Origin: RBG-16-66-20 sp039931635
GTDB lineage: Bacteria > Pseudomonadota > Gammaproteobacteria > Burkholderiales > SG8-39
Direction: 5' to 3'
Length of the DNA: 5,584 bases
Assembly (NCBI GenBank): GCA_039931635.1
Contig: JBDTRO010000179.1
Span: 1 to 5,584 of the forward strand
In this document: positions 1-5,584 of the stretch, piece by piece
How the letters are laid out: every line of letters begins with the position of its first letter
How positions within the stretch are numbered: position 1 is the first letter of the stretch
The notes under the pieces: generated by a model
What the model saw: only the letters and a program-made list of their open reading frames with translations
Database searches by the model: none
Told to the model about the DNA's origin: nothing
Translations under genes and position numbers: made by a program

Positions 1-1316
1 CCGATCCGGCAGCTTCCACGGTCACGCTCGGCTCGTACAAGGACATCAAGTGCGAGAAGATCGACTCACATACGGTACGCGTCCTGTTACCCAAGGCGAC
101 GCCGTTCTGGGGCGACGCATTCTGCAGCACGCGCGGCATGCTGATCCCGAAACACCTGTTCGACGCCTATCGCGGCGCCAAGTCGCGCGATGCGCCGGCC
201 AACCTGAAGCCGGTCGGTACTGGACCCTATAAGTTCACGGATTTCAAGCCGGGCGACATGCTGCGCGGCGTGATCAATACCACCTACCACGAGGCCAACC
301 GGCCGCATTTCGACTCGATCGAGATGAAGGGCGGGGGAGACGCGGTATCCGCCGCGCGCGCCGTGCTGCAGACGGGCGAGTTCGACTATGCATGGAACAT
401 GCAGGTCGAGGACGAGATCCTGCTGAAGATGGAAGAAGGCGGCAAGGGCCGCACGAGCATCACGCCGGGCGCCAACATCGAACAGATCCAGCTCAATTTC
501 GCCGATCCGTGGAAAGAAGTGGATGGCGAACGCGCGCACGCCAAGACGGCGCACCCGATCCTGTCGGATCCCGCGGTGCGCGGCGCGCTGAACCTGCTGG
601 TCGACCGCGGTTCGGTGGAAAAGCACATTTACGGCCGTACCGGCGTCGCCACCGCCAACTTCCTCAACAATCCGCCGCGCTTCACGTCGAAGAACAAGAA
701 GTGGGAATTCAACGTCGACAAGGCGAACCAGATGCTGGATGCGGCGGGCTGGAAGCGGGGCGCCGACGGCATCCGCGCCAAGGACACGAGGAAACTGAAG
801 TTCGTGTTCCAGACGTCGGTCAACCAGCCGCGCCAGAAGACGCAGGCGATCATCAAGCAGGCCTGCCAGAAGGCCGGCATCGACCTCGAACTGAAGGCCG
901 TGACCGCCGCGGTGTACTTTTCGTCGGACGTGGCGAACCCGGATACCTACACCAAGTTCTACTGCGACATGCAGATGTACACCACGACGATGACGCAGCC
1001 GGATCCCGAGGTGTTCATGGACCAGTTCTGCTCCTGGCAGGTATCCAGCAAGGAGAACAAGTGGCAGGGCCGCAACATCACCCGCTGGCGCAGCGACGAA
1101 TACGACAAGGCCTGGAGGGCCGCGGAAAACGAGCTCGATCCGGTCAAGCGCGCGGCGCTGTTCATCCGCATGAACGACCTGGTGATCGAGGGCGTGTGCG
1201 TGATCCCGGTGGTCTACCGGCCGCGCGTCGCGGCGCAATCGAGCAAGCTGCGCGCGCCGCTCTCGGGCTGGGACAACGACCTCTGGAAGCTTTCCGACTG
1301 GTACAAGGAAGGCTGA
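1..1316 (+). CDS. Periplasmic ABC transporter substrate-binding protein, family 5 (DppA/OppA-like), 5' partial
   Basis: This is the ligand-capturing subunit of a peptide/nickel-type ABC importer, which would bind solute in the periplasm and deliver it to the two permeases encoded downstream. The frame is open from the left edge (first full codon at 3), and 437 residues are visible before the TGA at 1314-1316. Full-length relatives are usually 500-600 residues, so the signal peptide and first part of lobe I are missing. The ATG at 138 is internal, because family-like sequence (VLLPKATPFWGDAF) precedes it in frame. Visible family marks are GTGPY at visible residues 72-76 followed by FKPGD, and the SDPAVRGALNLLVDR block near residue 188, the usual 'DPxVRxALxxxxDR' element of SBP_bac_5 proteins. 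The protein ends in a tryptophan-rich tail (WDNDLWKLSDWYKEG). Six cysteines are visible. Substrate is unknown: peptides are the default, but this family also binds nickel chelates, opines and sugars. Family call is firm, substrate is not. Confidence 0.93.
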   Translation, partial: DPAASTVTLGSYKDIKCEKIDSHTVRVLLPKATPFWGDAFCSTRGMLIPKHLFDAYRGAKSRDAPANLKPVGTGPYKFTDFKPGDMLRGVINTTYHEANRPHFDSIEMKGGGDAVSAARAVLQTGEFDYAWNMQVEDEILLKMEEGGKGRTSITPGANIEQIQLNFADPWKEVDGERAHAKTAHPILSDPAVRGALNLLVDRGSVEKHIYGRTGVATANFLNNPPRFTSKNKKWEFNVDKANQMLDAAGWKRGADGIRAKDTRKLKFVFQTSVNQPRQKTQAIIKQACQKAGIDLELKAVTAAVYFSSDVANPDTYTKFYCDMQMYTTTMTQPDPEVFMDQFCSWQVSSKENKWQGRNITRWRSDEYDKAWRAAENELDPVKRAALFIRMNDLVIEGVCVIPVVYRPRVAAQSSKLRAPLSGWDNDLWKLSDWYKEG

Positions 1317-1339
1317 CCGGCACGAACTGAGCGCGCGTG

Positions 1340-2299
1340 ATGGGGAGATACCTGCTCAGGCAGCTGCTCCTCGTGATCCCGAGCGTGATCGGGATCAGCA
1401 TTGTGCTTTTCACGGTGCTCGCGCTCGCGCCCGGCGATCCTTTCGAGGAACTCGCCACCAACCCCGCGATTCCGGCCGAGGTGCGCGCCAACCTGCGCGC
1501 CTCGTTTGGCCTCGACGATCCCATCCCGGTGCGCTACGTGCGCTGGCTGGGCGCGATGGTGCAGGGGGACTGGGGATTCTCCTTCGCCAGCCGGATCAAC
1601 GTCGATACCCTGATCCTGCAGCGCATCCCGGTTACGCTGCTGGTGATCGGCTCGTCGCAGATCCTGGCGCTGCTGGTCGCGTTACCGGTCGGCGTGTACG
1701 CGGCAACGCGACCGTACTCGGTCTTCGACCAGGTCGCGAGCTCGCTGGCGTTGATGGGCTTCGCGCTGCCGACCTTCTGCACCGGGCTGCTGCTGATCCT
1801 CATTTTCAGCATCACGCTGGACTGGCTGCCCTTCGTCTACCGCGCGGACATCAGTGCGACTGGTTGGCGCTGGTATTGGGAGCACTTCCGGCAGGCGCTC
1901 ATGCCGGTCGCGGTGCTGGGGCTCTTCCAGGGCGCTTCGTGGACGCGCTACGTGCGTTCCGCGGTGCTGGACGTGATCCGCCTCGAATACGTCACCACGG
2001 CGCGTTCCAAGGGGCTCACCGAGCGCGTGGTGGTGATGAAGCACGTGGTCAGGAACGCGATGATCCCGGTGGTGACGCTGATCGGCCTGCAGCTGCCGGC
2101 GATCTTCGGCGGTGCCATTGTCACCGAGCAGATTTTCCGCGTGCCGGGCATCGGGTCCCTGCTGATCACCGCGATCCTCGCCAACGACACGCCGGTGATC
2201 ATGGCGGTGACCTTCGTCCTGTCGTGCCTCGTGATCGTGTTCAACCTCATGACCGATATCCTCTATGGCTGGCTCGACCCCCGCATCTCCTACCGCTGA
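1340..2299 (+). CDS. ABC transporter permease, DppB/OppB-like (first membrane subunit)
   Basis: This inner-membrane permease would pair with the next gene's product to form the translocation channel. It has 319 residues, normal for the family. Visible in order: N-terminal helix about residues 9-29; the APGDPF motif at 30-35; a periplasmic loop with GLDDPIPVRY and GDWGFSF, both typical of the DppB/OppB branch; then five more hydrophobic segments, giving six in total. The cytoplasmic EAA coupling loop, which contacts the ATPases, begins at E216 (EYVTTARSKGL) and runs to the NAMIPVVT segment. The tail LYGWLDPRISYR is also standard. A GTG at 1337 lies directly in front of the ATG at 1340. I prefer the ATG because the weak GAG ribosome-binding core at 1329-1331 is 8 bases from it, and relatives begin MGRYLLRQ or similar. 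The gene lies 23 bases after the binding-protein stop and overlaps the next gene by 35 bases. Confidence 0.95.
   Translation: MGRYLLRQLLLVIPSVIGISIVLFTVLALAPGDPFEELATNPAIPAEVRANLRASFGLDDPIPVRYVRWLGAMVQGDWGFSFASRINVDTLILQRIPVTLLVIGSSQILALLVALPVGVYAATRPYSVFDQVASSLALMGFALPTFCTGLLLILIFSITLDWLPFVYRADISATGWRWYWEHFRQALMPVAVLGLFQGASWTRYVRSAVLDVIRLEYVTTARSKGLTERVVVMKHVVRNAMIPVVTLIGLQLPAIFGGAIVTEQIFRVPGIGSLLITAILANDTPVIMAVTFVLSCLVIVFNLMTDILYGWLDPRISYR
2265..2299 (+). other. 35-base overlap between the two permease genes
   Basis: The ATG of the second permease lies 35 bases before the end of the first permease's TGA, in a different frame. The overlap encodes the conserved tail YGWLDPRISYR of the first permease and the variable leader MAGSTPASPTA of the second. 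It indicates coupled translation if the 2265 start is the one used. Confidence 0.7.
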
Positions 2300-3209
2300 C
2301 GGCCTGGCGCTGCCCGTGGCGGTGCGCGCACGGAGCAATTCGCCGTGGGCCGAGGCCTGGCGGCGGTTCAGGCGCCACAAGCTGGCGATGGCCGGCATGG
2401 TCGTACTCGCGCTGATCTCCTTTCTGGTCCTGTTCGGGCCGCTGCTCTGGCCGGTGGCGATCAACGAGATCGATTTCACCGCCCGGCTGAAGGGACCGTC
2501 CTGGCACCACCCGATGGGCACCGACGACCTCGGCCAGGACCTGTTCGCGCGCATGCTCTACGGCGGGCGCATATCGCTGGCGGTCGGCCTCGTGGCGATG
2601 ATGATCGCGGTCGGTGTCGGCACACTGGTGGGCGCGGTCGCCGGCATTTCGCGCGGCAGGGTGGACGCGGTGCTGATGTGGCTCACCGACCTGTTCCTCT
2701 CGCTGCCGCAGCTGCCGCTGTTGCTGCTGCTGATCTACCTGTTCCGCGACACCTTGAAGGTTGCCTTCGGGCCCGAGGTCGGCATCTTCATCATGATCGT
2801 GCTGGTAATCGGGGCCTTTCGCTGGATGCCGGTGGCGCGCCTGGTGCGCGCGCAGTTCTTTTCGCTGCGCGAAAAGGAGTTCGTCGAGGCGGCGCGCGCG
2901 CTCGGCGCCACGACCGCGCGCACGGTGACGCGCCACATTCTGCCGAACTCGCTGGGACCGGTGATCGTCGCCGGCACCATCGACGTCGCCGCGGCGATCA
3001 TCTTCGAGTCGACGCTGTCGTTCCTGGGGCTGGGATTCCCGCCCGACATTCCGACCTGGGGACGGATCCTCTACGACGCCAAGGACTACATGGACATCGC
3101 AACGCACTGGGCGCTGTTCCCCGGCGCGGCCATCTTTCTCACGGTGCTCTCCATCAATTACATCGGCGACGGCCTGCGCGACGCGCTTGATCCCCGGCAG
3201 GTGCTGTAG
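2265..3209 (+). CDS. ABC transporter permease, DppC/OppC-like (second membrane subunit)
   Basis: This is the second inner-membrane subunit of the importer, 314 residues, and should form a heterodimer with the upstream permease. A cytoplasmic N-terminus with the basic block WRRFRRHK (residues 32-39) leads into the first helix at about 41-61. The OppC-type signature HPMGTDDLGQDLFARMLYGG follows at about 82-101. Five more hydrophobic segments follow, including a very leucine-rich one around 2700-2745. The EAA loop starts at E205 (EFVEAARALGATTARTV) and is followed by HILPNSLGP. The C-terminal GDGLRDALDPRQVL is a family hallmark. The ATG at 2265 lies inside the preceding gene, a 35-base overlap. 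No strong Shine-Dalgarno is seen, so coupled translation is likely. In-frame GTG codons at 2316 and 2322 would shorten the N-terminus by 17 or 19 residues and just avoid the overlap. They cannot be excluded, but the longer form matches the usual cytoplasmic leader better. Confidence 0.94.
   Translation: MAGSTPASPTADGLALPVAVRARSNSPWAEAWRRFRRHKLAMAGMVVLALISFLVLFGPLLWPVAINEIDFTARLKGPSWHHPMGTDDLGQDLFARMLYGGRISLAVGLVAMMIAVGVGTLVGAVAGISRGRVDAVLMWLTDLFLSLPQLPLLLLLIYLFRDTLKVAFGPEVGIFIMIVLVIGAFRWMPVARLVRAQFFSLREKEFVEAARALGATTARTVTRHILPNSLGPVIVAGTIDVAAAIIFESTLSFLGLGFPPDIPTWGRILYDAKDYMDIATHWALFPGAAIFLTVLSINYIGDGLRDALDPRQVL
3199..3203 (+). promoter_or_regulatory. Probable ribosome-binding site for the first ATPase gene
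   Basis: AGGTG lies within the last codons of the second permease gene, 11 bases before the ATG at 3215. The match to the Shine-Dalgarno core is partial and the spacing is slightly long. It still supports the ATG at 3215, and reinitiation after the TAG at 3207-3209 may help. This is the best-placed such site among the downstream operon genes. Confidence 0.4.
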
Positions 3210-3214
3210 CGTCC

Positions 3215-4185
<971 letters not shown>

Positions 4186-4189
<4 letters not shown>

Positions 4190-5160
4190 GCGAAGCGCTG
4201 CTGCGCATCAGGGATATGGTGAAGCGCTTCCCTGTGAAGGGCGGGCTGTTCGGCGGCGTGGTCGACCAGGTGCATGCCGTAGACGGCGTGAGCTTCGAAA
4301 TTGCGCCGGGCGAAACGCTCGGGCTGGTGGGCGAATCCGGCTGCGGCAAGTCCACCACCGGCCGCTGCATCCTGCGCCTGATCGAGCCGACCTCGGGCGA
4401 GATCTGGTTCGAGGGCAGGGACGTCACCGCGCTGGAGGGCGATGCGCTGCGCCGGCTCACGCGCGACATGCAAATCATCTTCCAGGACCCCTACGCCTCG
4501 CTCAATCCGCGCATGACGGTGGGGGCGATCATCGGCGAGGCGCTGATCATCCACGGCCTCGCCAAGCCCGGCGCGGAGTTCGACGCGCGCGTCGTCCAGC
4601 TGCTGGAAACCGTGGGCCTGCACCCGGACCACCGCCGGCGCTATCCGCACGAATTTTCAGGCGGGCAGCGCCAGCGCATCGGCATCGCGCGTGCTCTCGC
4701 GGTGTCGCCCAAGCTGATCGTCTGCGACGAACCCGTTTCCGCGCTCGATGTCTCGATCCAGGCGCAGGTCATCAACCTGCTGGAGGACCTGCAGCAGCAG
4801 TTCAGCCTGACCTACCTCTTCATCGCGCACGACCTGTCGGTGGTAGAGCACATCAGCAATCGCGTGGCGGTGATGTATCTGGGACGCATCGTCGAGATCG
4901 CCACGTCGAAGGACCTCTACACCGCGCCCAAGCACCCGTACACCGAAGCGCTCCTGTCGGCGGTGCCGATTCCCGATCCAACCGTGACGCGCAAGCGAAT
5001 CGTGCTGGAGGGGGACGTGCCGAGCCCGATCAACCCGCCATCGGGATGCCATTTCCACACCCGTTGCCCAATCCGCCAGCTGCCGTTATGCAGCACCGAC
5101 ACGCCCACGCTGAAGCAGGGCGCCGACGGCCACTGGGTGGCCTGCCATCTGCGCAGCTAG
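4186..5160 (+). CDS. ABC transporter ATP-binding protein, DppF/OppF-like
   Basis: The second ATPase of the importer, 324 residues, partner of the preceding ATPase. Motifs in order: Walker A GESGCGKST at 49-57; Q-loop Q100 in IFQDPYASLNP; signature FSGGQRQR at 157-164; Walker B LIVCDEP at 177-183 with E182; D-loop ALD at 186-188; H-loop H215 followed by the usual aspartate (AHDLSVVEHI). The N-terminal FPVKGGLFGG stretch before HAVDGVSF and the DPYASLNP sequence place it in the F rather than the D branch. The C-terminal extension has C288, C294, C302 and C320. The third gap, CPIRQLPLC, holds seven residues between cysteines, against six in the sister ATPase. The frame is open back to an ATG at 4120, but the ATG at 4186 is chosen. 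It gives the ATGA overlap with the preceding stop, and MSEALLRIRDMVKRF matches the normal family start. No clear Shine-Dalgarno is seen, so translation is probably coupled. Confidence 0.95.
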
Positions 5161-5168
5161 CTCAGCTG
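5154..5168. repeat. Small inverted repeat spanning the convergent stop codons
   Basis: The arms CAGCT (5154-5158) and AGCTG (5164-5168) flank a five-base loop, and a perfect eight-base palindrome AGCTAGCT (5155-5162) lies within. The element contains the TAG of the second ATPase gene and the complement of the TGA of the dioxygenase gene. The stem is only 5 bp and no T-run follows on either strand, so it is not a convincing Rho-independent terminator. It may be chance. Confidence 0.3.
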
Positions 5169-5584
5169 AACAGGTAGGCGTCCATCGCCAGCGCACCCAT
5201 CTCGATGGCGTCGTAAAGCCGCGTGGCCTTGTAGTCCCCGCCCGCTGCCCCCAGCGCCACGAATAGCGGGAGGAAGTGCTCGTCCGTGGGATGCGCGCGT
5301 ACGCCGTTTGCCGAGAGCCTGCGGTAATCCGCGAGTTCATCCAGCTCGTGCCGGTCGATCCGCTGCTTTACCCAGTCCTGGAATTCGAGCGCATAAGGCG
5401 CAGGGCCGCTGTTGCTGCGTTCCCGCAGGTTGTGCGTCATGTGGCCCGAGCCGAGAATCAGCACGCCTTCGTCCGCCAGCGGCGCGAGCGCGCGGCCAAG
5501 CGCCAGGTGATGCTGCGGGCCGAGCTCCTTCTGCACCGAAACCTGCACCACCGGAACGTCCGCCTTCGGGTACATGTAGAGCAG
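5162..5584 (-). CDS. DODA/YgiD-type extradiol dioxygenase (LigB superfamily), 5' partial
   Basis: The frame is open from the right edge, and 140 C-terminal residues are visible before the TGA (complement of 5162-5164). Relatives are about 260-270 residues, so roughly the first half is missing, including the N-terminal metal-binding histidines. The ATG at 5575 is internal: it sits in LLYMYPKADVPVVQVSV, the family's usual 'MYPxADxPVVQ' core. Other family marks are GSGHMTHNL (visible 45-53) and HPTDEHFLPL (98-107), both with conserved histidines. The gene ends with MGALAMDAYLFS. The named relative is E. coli YgiD, a 4,5-DOPA extradiol dioxygenase; plant betalain DODA is in the same family. These cytoplasmic metal enzymes open catechol rings with O2. 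In bacteria they are often annotated only as 'class III extradiol ring-cleavage dioxygenase', and the natural substrate is often unknown. It converges on the transporter operon with one base between stops, and nothing ties the two functionally. Confidence 0.92.
   Translation of the reverse strand: MLYMYPKADVPVVQVSVQKELGPQHHLALGRALAPLADEGVLILGSGHMTHNLRERSNSGPAPYALEFQDWVKQRIDRHELDELADYRRLSANGVRAHPTDEHFLPLFVALGAAGGDYKATRLYDAIEMGALAMDAYLFS

Noticed and set aside
138..140. ATG at 138 as the start of the binding protein
   Set aside because: The frame is open to the left edge and family-like sequence precedes it. A start here would remove the signal peptide and much of lobe I.
87..1238. A 383-codon open frame on the - strand, antisense to the binding-protein gene
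   Set aside because: Its product is rich in Arg, His, Leu and Val with no recognisable motif. GC-rich genes often leave an open antisense frame, and the + strand frame shows clear family motifs throughout.
2700..2745. CTG-rich tract resembling a trinucleotide repeat
   Set aside because: It encodes a leucine-rich membrane helix of the second permease using the preferred Leu codon, and it is interrupted by other codons.
4323..4330. GCTGGTGG, identical to the E. coli Chi site
   Set aside because: It encodes part of the segment leading into Walker A, is expected by chance in GC-rich DNA, and the organism is probably not an enteric.
5573..5575. ATG (complement) as the start of the dioxygenase
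   Set aside because: It lies inside the conserved MYPxADxPVVQ core, and the frame continues past the right edge.

Overview
The window is GC-rich (roughly two thirds G+C by eye) and almost entirely protein-coding. It reads as chromosomal DNA of a Gram-negative proteobacterium, most likely a betaproteobacterium (for example Burkholderiales). That is inferred from base composition, codon use and the look of the proteins; no rRNA or other marker is present.

Positions 1-5160, + strand: the distal five genes of a complete-looking peptide/nickel-type (PepT family) ABC importer operon in the order binding protein, permease 1, permease 2, ATPase 1, ATPase 2. The binding-protein gene is cut by the left edge, so its signal peptide, start codon and promoter are missing. 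The genes are packed tightly: a 23-base gap, a 35-base overlap, a 5-base gap and a 4-base ATGA overlap. This points to one transcript with translational coupling. The products should form one machine: a periplasmic family-5 solute-binding protein delivers ligand to a heterodimer of six-helix permeases (DppB/OppB-like and DppC/OppC-like), driven by two different ATPases (DppD/OppD-like and DppF/OppF-like). Both ATPases carry the four-cysteine C-terminal extension typical of this family. The substrate cannot be read from the sequence; short peptides are the default guess.

Positions 5162-5584, - strand: the C-terminal half of a DODA/YgiD-type extradiol dioxygenase (LigB superfamily), convergent with the operon. 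Only one base lies between the two stop codons. Its N-terminus lies beyond the right edge.

There are no gaps of more than 25 bases between genes. I see no RNA genes, mobile elements, CRISPR, large repeats, promoters or convincing intrinsic terminators. I found no sign of an undescribed system. The points worth a second look are small: an alanine in place of the usual aspartate after the H-loop histidine of ATPase 1, probable iron-sulfur cysteine motifs in both ATPases, a one-residue-longer cysteine spacing in ATPase 2, and the very tight convergent junction.
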